This document shows, piece by piece, positions 37,630 to 47,790 of a DNA stretch of 50,336 bases. Made by a program: the position numbers and the translations under genes. The stretch lies in assembly GCA_021772055.1 (NCBI GenBank), contig JAETNR010000031.1:1-50336 (forward strand), read 5' to 3'. The notes beneath the pieces were generated by a model. It was not told the origin of the DNA, searched no databases, and saw only the letters and a program-made list of their open reading frames with translations. Within the stretch, counting starts at the first letter, position 1. Every line of letters begins with the position of its first letter. This stretch comes from Blautia sp. GTDB lineage: Bacteria > Bacillota > Clostridia > Lachnospirales > Lachnospiraceae.

Positions 37630-37648
37630 TGGTATAATTTGATATAAT
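37630..37648 (+). promoter_or_regulatory. promoter of the kinase/phosphatase operon
   Basis: Extended -10 TGGTATAAT (37630-37638), with a second TATAAT at 37643-37648. No good -35. About 85 bases of leader follow. Confidence 0.55.
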
Positions 37649-37724
37649 TATGATGTAGGTGTTAATAACCATGCGGAACAGCGGAGCGGTGCAGTTTCGT
37701 AGAAAGGCGCAAAGGTGAACGATC

Positions 37725-39605
37725 ATGGATAGGGATCTGCCGGTATCTGTATGGCCGGATTGGAAAATTGTTGAGAAGATTGGAGAGGGATCCTTCGGCA
37801 AGGTATATAAGGCGCAGCGGATGGAACGGGATAAAGCATTTTATTCTGCAATCAAGATTATTACCATTCCTGCGAACCAGGGTGAATTGAAAAGCATACA
37901 ATCGGAAATGCCTGGGGATCAGTCTGTAAGGGAATACTTTCAGAATCTGGTAGATGACTGCATCCAGGAAGTAAGCACGATGGAATACTTTAGAGGAAAT
38001 TCCCATGTGGTTGCTGTTGAAGATTATAAAGTAGTGGAATACCTGGATACCATTGGATGGGATATTTATATCCGTATGGAGTATCTTACCAGTTTCCTGG
38101 AGTACTGCCAGGGAAAACAGATGGAAGAAAAGGAAGTGATCCAGCTTGGTATAGATCTGTGCAAGGCGCTGGAGTATTGCCAGAAGCTGAATATTATTCA
38201 TCGGGATATTAAGCCGGAGAATATATTTGTATCCAGATTCGGGGAATTTAAGCTGGGGGATTTCGGGATTGCCAGAGAACTGGAAAGAACGATGAGTACA
38301 CTTTCCAAGAAGGGAACATATTCTTATATGGCACCTGAGATGTATAAAGGCGAAAAATATGACAGCCGTGTGGATATTTATTCTCTTGGAATTATGCTGT
38401 ATAAATTAAGAAATAAAAACAGGCTTCCGTTTATAAGTCTGGAGAAACAGTTGATTACATACCGTGATAAAGAAAATGCCCTTACCAGAAGAATGTCTGG
38501 AGAGCAGATTCCTGTACCTGCTGATGCAGGTGAAGAACTGGCCAGGGTAATCCTGAAGGCGTGTGCGTATGATCGTGAGGAACGTTATTCTGATGCCGCA
38601 CAATTCAGGCAGGCTCTGGAAGACATCAAATATCAGAGGTGGTCAGAACCGGAAGGTGGGAAGAAACAGGTACAAAAGGAGCCTCCGGCATCCAAACCTG
38701 TTCAGAAACTGGAGTATTCCAGGGAAACGGAAATCCCGGATGAAGTGAAGCAGCAGGTAATGGCAAATGCTCAGAAAGTCAGGCAGCCGAAGACCGCCAG
38801 ACAGTCCCAGGCTGCCAGAAAGAAGCAGGGAGGCAAGCAGACCCAGACCACAGGTGCCCTGCAGCAGAATAAACCTCAGAAGGCTGCTGCACAGATGCAG
38901 GGAGCAAGGCAGCAGCCACAGAATTCAGGCGGCAGCAGCTCTTTGAAACCAAGACAGAATCCCAGGGATACTCTGAAAAAGAAAAAACAGGGCAGTATGA
39001 AAGGCCTGATCGCTGCGGTGATTATTATGGCAATTGCTGTGGTTGCGGTGACATGGATTTTTTTGAATCTGCTTTTGCAGGACAATGAGATTGGTACAGA
39101 TACGGAGAATCCGGAGGCAGTTTCCGGCGTTTTGTATGGAACCAGTGTGGATGAATCTGAAAAGGAAGGACTGGCAGAGGAACTTTCTGTTATCCGTGAG
39201 CATGCAACAACGATCGTGAATGAACTGGATACCTATAACTGGATCGGAACGGAAAGAGATGGTAAGATCAGCTATCTGGATACGAAGGGTGAGGTGAAAA
39301 AAGTCCTTATTTTCCCGGATGCATCAGAAGACGGTGTATATGAGGAATATTATTACTGGGATGGAGAACTGTTTTTTGCCTATATATGGAAAGACAGCAG
39401 TGTGGATTCCGATCTGAAGGATGGTGAGGTAAGTGCCAATTATTATTACTACAAAGACGGAGAACTGATCCGGTGGATAGATGAGGAAAATATCTGTCAC
39501 GATTATGAAACGGAAAATGAAAAATACAATGAACTTGGAGTAATATACTTAAAGCGGTCAATACAATATACTGCAGAATTTGTGAAAGCAGATGGTGAGG
39601 TGTAA
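37725..39605 (+). CDS. membrane Ser/Thr protein kinase (PknB-like)
   Basis: 626 aa. Kinase domain with Gly loop GEGSFG (residues 20-25), ATP-anchoring Lys44 (AIKII), catalytic HRDIKPEN (about 158-165), DFG (about 179) and APE. A Gln/Lys-rich linker (about 310-420) is followed by one membrane helix (about 425-447, AAVIIMAIAVVAVTWIFL) and an outer domain of about 175 residues that is acidic and aromatic. It has no PASTA repeats, unlike the cell-wall-sensing PrkC/Stk kinases, so the outer domain may sense something else. It is paired with its phosphatase, starting 1 base after its stop. No second copy of this gene is seen. Confidence 0.92.
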   Translation: MDRDLPVSVWPDWKIVEKIGEGSFGKVYKAQRMERDKAFYSAIKIITIPANQGELKSIQSEMPGDQSVREYFQNLVDDCIQEVSTMEYFRGNSHVVAVEDYKVVEYLDTIGWDIYIRMEYLTSFLEYCQGKQMEEKEVIQLGIDLCKALEYCQKLNIIHRDIKPENIFVSRFGEFKLGDFGIARELERTMSTLSKKGTYSYMAPEMYKGEKYDSRVDIYSLGIMLYKLRNKNRLPFISLEKQLITYRDKENALTRRMSGEQIPVPADAGEELARVILKACAYDREERYSDAAQFRQALEDIKYQRWSEPEGGKKQVQKEPPASKPVQKLEYSRETEIPDEVKQQVMANAQKVRQPKTARQSQAARKKQGGKQTQTTGALQQNKPQKAAAQMQGARQQPQNSGGSSSLKPRQNPRDTLKKKKQGSMKGLIAAVIIMAIAVVAVTWIFLNLLLQDNEIGTDTENPEAVSGVLYGTSVDESEKEGLAEELSVIREHATTIVNELDTYNWIGTERDGKISYLDTKGEVKKVLIFPDASEDGVYEEYYYWDGELFFAYIWKDSSVDSDLKDGEVSANYYYYKDGELIRWIDEENICHDYETENEKYNELGVIYLKRSIQYTAEFVKADGEV

Positions 39606-39606
39606 G

Positions 39607-40464
39607 ATGCCGTATCAGATTGAATATGCGTACACCAGTCATATTGGAAATGTACGCGGTAATAATGAAGATAATTTCTGGTGCTGCGGAGAGACCATGG
39701 ATGCTGAAAATCAGGGGACAACAGGTGTGATCGTGGGAAAAGCAGCACAATCCCAAACTCCTCTTCTGGCTGTTTTTGACGGAATGGGGGGAGAAAGCTG
39801 CGGAGAGATTGCCGCATATCTTGCTGCAGACGCCTGCGGAAAGCATTATCAGGAATTTCGGACAGGACTTCGGAGACAGCCGGAGCAGTTTCTGGAAGAA
39901 ATATGCAGAAACATGAATCATGCTGTTTGTAAGTACAGTGCAGAAAACCGAATCAGGACGATGGGAACGACCGCGGCGATGCTGGCTGTAGGTGAAGATG
40001 CTGTTTATGCCTGTAATGTAGGGGACAGCCGGCTTTATCAGTTTGATGAGAGCGGGTTCCGTCAGATATCTACGGACCATGTACTAAAAGGCGGGCCTTT
40101 TGGAAAAGCACCTTTAACACAATATGTGGGAGTCCCTGAGGAGCATATGGGCATTGAGCCATATATCTGCCAACTGGAATGCAGGCTCGGGATGCGGTAT
40201 TTACTTTGCTCAGACGGAATGACAGATATGCTGTCCGACGGAGAAATCGCAGATATTTTGACAAGGGAGATTTCGGTACGCGAAGCAGTGGAAATCCTTC
40301 TGGAGCGCACCTTGATGAAGGGCGGCAGAGATAACGTTACTATTATTTTGTGCGAAGTGAAAGAAACAGAACAGAAGAACCGTCTGTTTCAATGGTTTGA
40401 GAATAAAAGAAAGCAATATGGGGGACGGCAGAATGAAAAATCGGATGAAGGATCTGGACTTTGA
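39607..40464 (+). CDS. PP2C-type Ser/Thr protein phosphatase
   Basis: 285 aa with the metal-binding and catalytic motifs of the PPM family in order: GNVRGNNEDNF, FDGMGGESCGE (about residue 57), a TTAAML strand, GDSRLY, LLCSDGMTDML and GGRDNVTIIL. It removes phosphate from proteins modified by the adjacent kinase. ATG 39607 has GGTGAGG before it; the frame from 39592 adds five unlikely residues. Its 3' end overlaps the next gene by 32 bases. Confidence 0.94.
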   Translation: MPYQIEYAYTSHIGNVRGNNEDNFWCCGETMDAENQGTTGVIVGKAAQSQTPLLAVFDGMGGESCGEIAAYLAADACGKHYQEFRTGLRRQPEQFLEEICRNMNHAVCKYSAENRIRTMGTTAAMLAVGEDAVYACNVGDSRLYQFDESGFRQISTDHVLKGGPFGKAPLTQYVGVPEEHMGIEPYICQLECRLGMRYLLCSDGMTDMLSDGEIADILTREISVREAVEILLERTLMKGGRDNVTIILCEVKETEQKNRLFQWFENKRKQYGGRQNEKSDEGSGL

Positions 40465-41662
40465 GCAGACGGTCGCATTTGACACTGTTCAGGATTATGA
40501 ATTTACGAGGCGTGCAGCCCAGCGATTTCGTCAGGTTGTCAGCCTGGATGATTTTGAGGATGAAGATGCGGATGTGATCTTTCACTACCTTTATAAGGAG
40601 ATGGAATTGGTATCCTTCGGGGATCATCTGAAACGCTATGTTTACGAAAGAGCAGGACTGGAAGAACCATTTCATGAGGTTCCCAAAGAAGTATACAGGG
40701 ATATTGTGGTGGATTCCTTCCAGGAAACCTGTACTCCTAAATCTATGAAGCCCACCTCCGCCAAACTTTCGTCCCTGGTAAATAACTGGCTGTCCCAGGC
40801 GTCAGTGAAGAGGGAGACTGTTTTTTTGCTGGGGTTTGGATTGCGTATGAGTGTGGAGGATGTGTCAGACTTTTTGACCAGAGTGCTCAGAGAGCAGGAT
40901 TTTGACTTCCGGAATCCGGATGAGGTGATCTACTGGTATTGTTACTGCAATCACCTTGGTTACTACAAAGCAGAGGAATGCAGGGAAAAATATGCAGCAC
41001 TTGAGCCGGATCAGGGAAGCAGGGAAGAAGCGATGATCTATGCGGGAGGACTGTGCCTGGATACAGAGGAGCGGCTTTTTAAATATCTTGCCCATGTGAA
41101 GGCAGGGATAGATGATCCGATGTCTGAAAAAAGCCAGGCGTTCCAGGAATTTCAAAAGCTTCTTCAGCGTGCCAGGGAAATTATTGCAGCTATGTACCAG
41201 AAGGATGAAGAAGAGAAGAAGAGAGGAAAAGTCTGGAAGCCTTCCGATATTTCTGCGTCAGACCTGGAAAAGGTGATCTGCAGTGGAATTCCTGTCAATA
41301 AAATGGGAAATTTAAAAAAGATGTCTGCTTCTATTTTGGCGAAACATTTTAGCCAGAAGCGTTTCAGCCGTCAGAGGATCACAAGTATTATGAATCATAA
41401 GTTTCCTGTGGAGAGATTTGACCTGATCACACTGGAATTTTTCATTGTATCACAGGAAATGGAAGATGAGGATCCTTATCTGCGGTACCGGCACTTTCTG
41501 GAGGAAATTCAGGGAATCCTGGAAAAATGCGGAATGAGCGAGATTTATATTGTAAATCCATATGAATGTTTCCTGTTGATGTGCCTTCTGACGGACTGTC
41601 CGCTGGCCGTGTTTGCGGAGATTTGGGAGATGTCCTATGAGGAACCGGAAGAAGAAATGTAA
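40433..41662 (+). CDS. conserved unknown third protein of the kinase/phosphatase operon
   Basis: The 409-aa product (start ATG 40433, GGGGG about eight bases before; ATG 40418 is an alternative) overlaps the phosphatase gene by 32 bases, so it belongs to the same unit. I do not recognise a domain. It is predicted helical and soluble, with two parts: residues 1-230 with LSSLVNNWLSQASVKRETVF and repeated aromatic segments (YWYCYCNHLGYY), and 255-409 with SASILAKHFSQKRFSRQRI in part, a helix-turn-helix-like stretch. The N-terminus has Thr in FEQTVAFDT, a plausible phosphorylation motif like those bound by FHA domains. It may be a substrate or effector of the kinase; this is inferred from context. 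Confidence 0.75.
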   Translation: MKNRMKDLDFEQTVAFDTVQDYEFTRRAAQRFRQVVSLDDFEDEDADVIFHYLYKEMELVSFGDHLKRYVYERAGLEEPFHEVPKEVYRDIVVDSFQETCTPKSMKPTSAKLSSLVNNWLSQASVKRETVFLLGFGLRMSVEDVSDFLTRVLREQDFDFRNPDEVIYWYCYCNHLGYYKAEECREKYAALEPDQGSREEAMIYAGGLCLDTEERLFKYLAHVKAGIDDPMSEKSQAFQEFQKLLQRAREIIAAMYQKDEEEKKRGKVWKPSDISASDLEKVICSGIPVNKMGNLKKMSASILAKHFSQKRFSRQRITSIMNHKFPVERFDLITLEFFIVSQEMEDEDPYLRYRHFLEEIQGILEKCGMSEIYIVNPYECFLLMCLLTDCPLAVFAEIWEMSYEEPEEEM

Positions 41663-41672
41663 GGGAATATAG

Positions 41673-41733
41673 AAACTGCCCCGGACGGGTGCTCTTACCT
41701 GATGAGATAAGAGCCTGTCCGGGGCAGTTTTTT
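41673..41733. terminator. bidirectional terminator between kinase operon and minus-strand genes
   Basis: AAACTGCCCCGGAC from 41673 pairs with GTCCGGGGCAGTTT, ending at 41730, with T run. An inner GCTCTTA/TAAGAGC stem stacks on it. Confidence 0.9.
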
Positions 41734-41737
41734 CAGG

Positions 41738-43063
41738 CTATTCGTTGTAGTAACCGTAAATCAGCCGAGTATTTTGTGCAATGGAAGACTGGGCAGCAGC
41801 CGTATCTGTAAGGTTTTCAGACATAAAACATACAACCAGGTCGATTCCTTTGGCAGTGTCAAAGATAATTCCGGCATCGTTTTCCACGTTGGATAATTCA
41901 CCGGTTTTATTGGCAGTATGCACACCTTCCGGAAGCTGGGCCGGAATCTTGTTGGTACGCTCCTGAAGCTTCAGAAGATAATACATGGAATCTGCATGGG
42001 AAAGGGAGGCATTGGAAGCGGTTCCCTTGTTAATTTCATAAACCTCTTTCATAAATCTGCCGCAATCCTGTACAGAAGTGTAATTGTCACCATTTTCATT
42101 GCTCTGTAGAAGCATGCGCCCCATGGAGGTATCTGTGTAGCCATGATTTTTGCAGAACTGGTTTACCATGGTCATACCGTTGGCATTGTCTCCGCTTCCA
42201 AGCCAGTTGACTAATGTGTTAGCGGCATCATTGTCGCTGACCGTAATCATGGAGCGGAGGTTCGCATCCAGCGTTTCCTTTCCATGAAGCTGAGCCAGGG
42301 AATCATAATTCTCGTAAACAGTTCCCATAATAAAAAGCTTGATCAGGCTGGCAGCCTGCATCCTTCCTCCGCCGATGGTGCCTTCGGAACCTTTCATCAG
42401 ATTGCATACATATACGGACCAGCTGCCGTTATTCTGAGGAAGCAGGGGCTCAATCTGTATAAGAAGAGCGTCCATGCTTTCATCTGTATGATTGGTAAAG
42501 GTCGAGCTGCCGCTGGAAGGAGAAAGCATCCCCTCCTCCTGGGGTTCCTCTTCAGTGATATCCGGTATCGCGGGCCCCTGGACTTCACCGCTTTTTACGG
42601 AAGGTGAGTTTTTTGCGGCTGCAATCTCCTCATCCTGGAGACGGCTTAATTCTGCAGCTTTTTCGCCTAAAACGGAGGCGGAATCAGAAATATCCTTCAC
42701 AGTCTGACGAAGCTGGGCTACCCTGTCCTGAAGCGTTGTAAGGCGGTTCAGAGACATAAAGGTCAGAACGCCTAAAGCAGCGAGAGAAACTGCAAGAACC
42801 GCAATGACAATATAAGGGAAAGAGGAGCGCTTCTGACCGGCTGGCTTGTCAGCAGGCGCCGGATTTGGTATAGCTGTATTTTCTTTAATGTCTGCGTCTT
42901 TCTCAATGTCTGCATCTTCCTCAATGTCTGGGCTGCTGTCTTCTGCATCAAATTCTTCCAGTGCGGAAGCAATATCAATCGTTTCCACATCCACGTCATC
43001 GCTATCAAAGTCGGCCGGACTCATACCGGTCATTTTTTCCTGTTCTAAATAGTGATCTTTCAT
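41738..43063 (-). CDS. membrane-anchored serine hydrolase of the beta-lactamase (class A-like) fold
   Basis: 441 aa. An acidic cytoplasmic head (repeats of ADIEEDADIEKD) is followed by a membrane helix (about residues 83-105), a coiled coil (about 110-155) and a beta-lactamase-like domain with SLIK (about 238), SDN (about 275) and KTG (about 387). The three motifs are closer together (37 residues from SxxK Ser to SDN) than in true class A enzymes, so antibiotic resistance is not expected; a PBP-like or peptidoglycan role is more likely. ATG 43063 follows AAGGA; the frame from 43099 adds a head without good start. Located 66 bases downstream of the amidase gene, and probably cotranscribed. Confidence 0.85.
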   Translation of the reverse strand: MKDHYLEQEKMTGMSPADFDSDDVDVETIDIASALEEFDAEDSSPDIEEDADIEKDADIKENTAIPNPAPADKPAGQKRSSFPYIVIAVLAVSLAALGVLTFMSLNRLTTLQDRVAQLRQTVKDISDSASVLGEKAAELSRLQDEEIAAAKNSPSVKSGEVQGPAIPDITEEEPQEEGMLSPSSGSSTFTNHTDESMDALLIQIEPLLPQNNGSWSVYVCNLMKGSEGTIGGGRMQAASLIKLFIMGTVYENYDSLAQLHGKETLDANLRSMITVSDNDAANTLVNWLGSGDNANGMTMVNQFCKNHGYTDTSMGRMLLQSNENGDNYTSVQDCGRFMKEVYEINKGTASNASLSHADSMYYLLKLQERTNKIPAQLPEGVHTANKTGELSNVENDAGIIFDTAKGIDLVVCFMSENLTDTAAAQSSIAQNTRLIYGYYNE

Positions 43064-43129
43064 TTCAGAAAATCCTTTCTTAAAGACAAATATCAGCAAG
43101 TGTCCGGAACCCCGGAGGATATATGGGGA

Positions 43130-44146
43130 TTATCCGAAGTAAGCATCAATTCCGTCTGCAATTCCTGACACCATTGTATCCTGAAAAGCAGCATCATTCA
43201 TCTGCGTATCGTCATGCTGATTGGTCATAAAGCCCATCTCCAGAATAGTTACCGGGACTGTGCTCCAGTTTATGCCTGTCATGTTATCATAATATTGTAC
43301 ACCAAGATTCTGAAATCCTGTAACCTCACAATAACTGTCCAGAATGCACCGGGAAAGCCTGGTGGATTCTTCAGAAAGCTGAGAAACATAAGGGTTACTG
43401 GAAGAAGGGGCCATAGCAAGGGCACCGGATGCCGTATGGGAGTCATCCCCGTTGGCGTGAATGCGGACGTAGATTTCTGCACCGTTTGCTGCGGCATATT
43501 CTGCCCGTTCTTTATTGCTGATGGCAGTGTCATTATCTGTCCGGGTCAGAACCACCTGATAACCCCGCTGCTCCAACACATCCCGAAGCTTCAGGGAAAT
43601 ATCCAGATTCAGCTGATATTCCGGAACTCCGGAATAAGTACCTTCGGTTCCTGTGGTTGCCCTGGCCTTCATTTCGGAAGAACCGGGGCCAATAGGTTCC
43701 AAATCGCTCATATCCACGTGATAACTCTGGTGTCCCGGGTCAATCCCGATGATATGCCCATTGGAAGCGCCGGAATCTGTGTCTTCATCAGAGGAAAAGA
43801 CGCTGGAATTATCCTCCGGATGATCGAGAACCTCCTCACTCTGGAACACAGAAGGCTTATTTATGTCAGCATCTTCAGAGCCCGGCGCCCGCTCCTGAAC
43901 AGGTTTCTTTTGGGAACCCTGCCGTTCCAGGGCAGACTCCTTTTCCTGAACTGCTGTGGTATAAAATTCCTCATTCTCTTTTATTTCCTGCTGCTTTTTT
44001 TCAACTTGCGCCATAGTGTCCGTTAGGTCTTTTTCTGCAGCGACAATCCGCTGATAAGTATGATATCCGAAGAAAAAGAGGGAACCAATGCACAAAAGCC
44101 CTGTAAAAAACAGAAGGAACGAAATCAGGCCTGGTTTTCTTTGCAT
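43130..44146 (-). CDS. membrane-anchored N-acetylmuramoyl-L-alanine amidase (Amidase_3)
   Basis: 338 aa. A membrane helix at about residues 8-28, a coiled coil (33-75), a linker and the Amidase_3 domain with IGIDPGHQ (zinc His), PEYQLNLD (zinc Glu), YVRIHANGDD (zinc His) and VTILEMGFMTN (catalytic Glu). It cuts the bond between MurNAc and the stem peptide, as in CwlD/AmiC-type enzymes, outside the membrane. The AAAGGA site is close to the ATG. The next gene encodes the beta-lactamase-fold protein, with the same TM plus coiled-coil design, and the two may act together in wall remodelling. Confidence 0.93.
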   Translation of the reverse strand: MQRKPGLISFLLFFTGLLCIGSLFFFGYHTYQRIVAAEKDLTDTMAQVEKKQQEIKENEEFYTTAVQEKESALERQGSQKKPVQERAPGSEDADINKPSVFQSEEVLDHPEDNSSVFSSDEDTDSGASNGHIIGIDPGHQSYHVDMSDLEPIGPGSSEMKARATTGTEGTYSGVPEYQLNLDISLKLRDVLEQRGYQVVLTRTDNDTAISNKERAEYAAANGAEIYVRIHANGDDSHTASGALAMAPSSSNPYVSQLSEESTRLSRCILDSYCEVTGFQNLGVQYYDNMTGINWSTVPVTILEMGFMTNQHDDTQMNDAAFQDTMVSGIADGIDAYFG

Positions 44147-44188
44147 AGAAAAATCCTTTCTATAAATAATGATTGACTGTTATTTTTT

Positions 44189-44217
44189 ATTATAATGAAG
44201 CGGTTTCCAAAAAGCAA
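44189..44217 (-). promoter_or_regulatory. promoter of the amidase gene (minus strand)
   Basis: On the minus strand TTGCTT (44217-44212), 17 bases, TATAAT (44194-44189), 43 bases before the ATG. Confidence 0.8.
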
Positions 44218-44277
44218 CCCTGTTCAGACGTCAGATAAAAAATTAAATGAACTCTGAAAAAAATCCGGTAAAATCCC

Positions 44278-44306
44278 TTGACAGCCGCATTTTTACAGGA
44301 TATAAT
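44278..44306 (+). promoter_or_regulatory. str-operon promoter (rpsL)
   Basis: TTGACA (44278-44283), 17 bases, TATAAT (44301-44306): full consensus. The 270-base gap between divergent genes is taken up by this and the amidase promoter. Confidence 0.92.
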
Positions 44307-44335
44307 GAGCAAGCGTGCAGAGAAAACGCCTATTT

Positions 44336-44390
44336 TTTTGTGCGCCATAATACAGCAATAGCAACCGCACAACCCCATAGGGCACTATGG
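44336..44390 (+). other. two hairpins in the rpsL leader
   Basis: TTGTGCG ahead of 44344 pairs with CGCACAA near 44366-44372 (7 bp), and CCATAG (44375-44380) pairs with CTATGG (44385-44390) around a 4-base loop. They may be a binding site for a ribosomal protein that regulates the operon. Confidence 0.5.
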
Positions 44391-44415
44391 AGAATAAATC
44401 GGGAGGTGAAATGGA

Positions 44416-44835
44416 ATGCCAACATTCAACCAGTTAGTTAGAAAAGGACGCCAGACAGCTGTTAAGAAATCCACAGCACCGGCTCTGCAGAAAACCTACA
44501 ACTCTTTAAGAAAGAAAGCAGTAGAGCAGTCTGCACCGCAGAAACGTGGTGTTTGTACCGCAGTAAAAACTGCTACCCCTAAGAAGCCTAACTCTGCTCT
44601 TAGAAAGATCGCCAGAGTTCGTCTTTCCAACGGGATCGAAGTAACAAGCTATATTCCAGGAGAAGGACATAACCTTCAGGAGCACAGCGTTGTTCTTATC
44701 CGTGGTGGAAGGGTTAAGGACTTACCTGGTACCAGATACCACATCATCAGAGGTACACTGGATACCGCAGGTGTTGCTAACAGAAAACAGGCTCGTTCCA
44801 AATACGGAGCTAAGAGACCTAAAGTTAAAAAATAA
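44416..44835 (+). CDS. rpsL: 30S ribosomal protein S12
   Basis: 139 aa. It has [12 protein letters not shown] and [16 protein letters not shown], with the Lys that streptomycin-resistant mutants change (here wild-type), and [14 protein letters not shown] with the second resistance Lys also unchanged. S12 sits in the decoding centre. GGGAGG lies before the ATG. First gene of the str operon. Confidence 0.97.
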   Translation: MPTFNQLVRKGRQTAVKKSTAPALQKTYNSLRKKAVEQSAPQKRGVCTAVKTATPKKPNSALRKIARVRLSNGIEVTSYIPGEGHNLQEHSVVLIRGGRVKDLPGTRYHIIRGTLDTAGVANRKQARSKYGAKRPKVKK

Positions 44836-44848
44836 TGCAGATTTTGCA

Positions 44849-44871
44849 GCATAGCGGAAACTTCGCTGTGC
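44849..44871 (+). other. hairpin in the rpsL-rpsG gap
   Basis: GCATAGCG (44849-44856) pairs with CGCTGTGC (44864-44871), 8 bp including one G-T pair. The remaining gap to 45047 holds no gene. The gap of 212 bases is long for rpsL-rpsG. Confidence 0.5.
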
Positions 44872-44969
44872 AGAGTAGAATTAAGATTCTGAATCATTCG
44901 AGATATCACGATTAACTATAAATTTGTACGGTATTCCATATACCCTGTCGGTTGCGGGTTTAAATATAG

Positions 44970-45518
<549 letters not shown>

Positions 45519-45535
45519 TAGAGGAGGAATATCCA

Positions 45536-47650
45536 TTGGCTGGAAGAGAATATCCATTAGATAGAACCAGAAATATCGGTATCATGGCGCATATCGATGC
45601 TGGTAAAACTACAACAACAGAGCGTATTCTTTACTATACCGGCGTTAACTACAAGATTGGTGATACCCATGAAGGTACTGCTACCATGGACTGGATGGAA
45701 CAGGAGCAGGAACGTGGTATTACAATCACATCAGCAGCTACAACATGTCATTGGACACTGCAGGAAAACTGTAAAGCAAAACCGGGTGCTTTAGAGCATC
45801 GTATCAATATCATTGATACTCCAGGACACGTTGACTTTACTGTTGAGGTAGAGCGTTCCCTTCGCGTATTAGACGGAGCTGTCGGTGTATTCTGCGCTAA
45901 AGGTGGTGTTGAACCACAGTCTGAAAATGTATGGCGTCAGGCTGACACATACAATGTACCGAGAATGGCATTCATCAATAAGATGGATATTCTTGGTGCT
46001 GATTTCTACGGCGCAGTAGAACAGATCAAAACCAGATTAGGTAAGAATGCGATCTGCATTCAGTTACCAATTGGTAAAGAAGATGAGTTTAAAGGTATCA
46101 TTGACCTGTTTGAGATGAAAGCTTATATCTACAATGATGAAAAGGGCGATGATATTTCAATTGTTGATATTCCGGAAGAGATGGCAGACGATGCAGAACT
46201 GTATCGTACAGAGCTTGTAGAGAAAATCTGCGAACTTGATGACGATCTGATGATGGAATATCTTGATGGTGCAGAACCATCTGTAGATGCATTAAAAGCA
46301 GTTCTGAGAAAAGCAACATGTGAATGTGCTGCTGTTCCGGTTTGCTGCGGTACTGCATACAGAAATAAAGGTGTTCAGAAGCTTCTGGATGCAATTATTG
46401 AATATATGCCGTCTCCATTGGATGTACCGGCTATCAAAGGTGAAGACCTTGACGGTAATGAAGTGGAGAGACATTCTTCTGATGAAGAGCCGTTTTCTGC
46501 TCTTGCATTTAAGATCATGGCTGACCCGTTTGTTGGTAAACTTGCATTCTTCCGTGTATATTCCGGTACAATGAACTCCGGTTCTTATGTACTGAATTCT
46601 ACAAAGGGCAAGAAAGAGCGTGTAGGACGTATCCTTCAGATGCATGCCAACAAGAGACAGGAGCTTGATAAAGTTTACTCTGGTGATATTGCTGCTGCTG
46701 TAGGCTTTAAAGTTACAGGTACAGGTGATACGATCTGTGATGAACAGCATCCGGTAATCCTGGAATCCATGGAATTCCCGGAACCGGTTATCGAGTTGGC
46801 AATTGAGCCTAAGACAAAGGCCGGACAGGGCAAATTGGGTGAAGCTCTTGTGAAGCTTGCAGAAGAAGACCCGACCTTCCGTGCTCATACAAACCAGGAA
46901 ACAGGACAGACCATTATTGCCGGTATGGGTGAGCTCCATCTGGAAATCATCGTTGACCGTCTCCTTCGTGAATTCAAGGTAGAGGCAAACGTTGGTGCTC
47001 CTCAGGTTGCTTACAAAGAAACAATCACCAAGAATGTTGACGTAGACAGCAAATACGCAAAACAGTCCGGTGGTCGTGGACAGTATGGTCACTGTAAAGT
47101 TAAATTCGAGCCTATGGATGCCAACGGTGAAGAACTGTACAAGTTTGAATCCACAGTTGTCGGCGGTGCTATTCCGAAGGAATATATCCCGGCAGTAGGC
47201 GAAGGTATCGAAGAAGCTATGAAGGCCGGTGTTCTTGGCGGTTATCCGGTAGTCGGCGTACACGCTAACGTATACGATGGTTCTTACCATGAAGTCGACT
47301 CTTCCGAAATGGCATTCCACATTGCAGGTTCTCTTGCATTTAAGGATGCTATGCGTAAGGCAGCTCCGATACTTCTTGAGCCGATCATGAGAGTCGAGGT
47401 TACTACTCCGGAAGACTATATGGGTGATGTTATTGGTGACATCAACTCCCGTCGTGGACGTATTGAAGGTATGGATGACATCGGCGGCGGCAAGATGATC
47501 CGTGGATTTGTTCCGCTTTCCGAAATGTTCGGATATGCAACAGACCTGCGTTCCAGAACTCAGGGCCGTGGTAACTACTCTATGTTCTTTGAGAAATACG
47601 AGCCGGTTCCGAAGTCCGTACAGGAAAAGATTCTTTCCAAGAAAGACTGA
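45536..47650 (+). CDS. fusA: elongation factor G
   Basis: 704 aa. GTPase motifs [12 protein letters not shown] (about residues 17-28), DTPGHVDF and NKMD, then domains II-V with the GRGQYGHCK and [14 protein letters not shown] segments. EF-G moves tRNA and mRNA during translation. The start is TTG at 45536, with GGAGG at 45523-45527; no ATG is possible without losing conserved residues. A TTG start for such an abundant protein is unusual and may tune its level. Confidence 0.97.
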   Translation: MAGREYPLDRTRNIGIMAHIDAGKTTTTERILYYTGVNYKIGDTHEGTATMDWMEQEQERGITITSAATTCHWTLQENCKAKPGALEHRINIIDTPGHVDFTVEVERSLRVLDGAVGVFCAKGGVEPQSENVWRQADTYNVPRMAFINKMDILGADFYGAVEQIKTRLGKNAICIQLPIGKEDEFKGIIDLFEMKAYIYNDEKGDDISIVDIPEEMADDAELYRTELVEKICELDDDLMMEYLDGAEPSVDALKAVLRKATCECAAVPVCCGTAYRNKGVQKLLDAIIEYMPSPLDVPAIKGEDLDGNEVERHSSDEEPFSALAFKIMADPFVGKLAFFRVYSGTMNSGSYVLNSTKGKKERVGRILQMHANKRQELDKVYSGDIAAAVGFKVTGTGDTICDEQHPVILESMEFPEPVIELAIEPKTKAGQGKLGEALVKLAEEDPTFRAHTNQETGQTIIAGMGELHLEIIVDRLLREFKVEANVGAPQVAYKETITKNVDVDSKYAKQSGGRGQYGHCKVKFEPMDANGEELYKFESTVVGGAIPKEYIPAVGEGIEEAMKAGVLGGYPVVGVHANVYDGSYHEVDSSEMAFHIAGSLAFKDAMRKAAPILLEPIMRVEVTTPEDYMGDVIGDINSRRGRIEGMDDIGGGKMIRGFVPLSEMFGYATDLRSRTQGRGNYSMFFEKYEPVPKSVQEKILSKKD

Positions 47651-47688
47651 TCCGGGGATGCTTCATAGTATAATTTTATAAGAAATAC

Positions 47689-47725
47689 TTGCAAATATCC
47701 TTGATTTGCAATATAATCAAGGATA
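47689..47725 (+). promoter_or_regulatory. tuf promoter with overlapping 11-bp inverted repeat
   Basis: TTGCAA (47689-47694), 17 bases, TATAAT (47712-47717). A perfect inverted repeat, TATCCTTGATT (47696-47706) and AATCAAGGATA (47715-47725) with an 8-base centre, covers the spacer and the -10, as an operator would, or forms a hairpin once the upstream transcript from fusA runs through. Confidence 0.8.
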
Positions 47726-47790
47726 GCAAGTTTAAAACGAAAATAAGACGCTCTGATGGAAAGAGCAAAGTTTTAAGGAGGACATTTAAA

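Noticed and set aside
41738..43063. Beta-lactam resistance gene
   Set aside because: SxxK, SDN and KTG are present, but spacing is too short for a class A enzyme and the protein is membrane-anchored with a coiled coil; a wall-related role fits better.
44560..44730. Possible streptomycin-resistance changes in rpsL
   Set aside because: Both Lys positions (PKKPNS and GGRVKDLPG) are unchanged.
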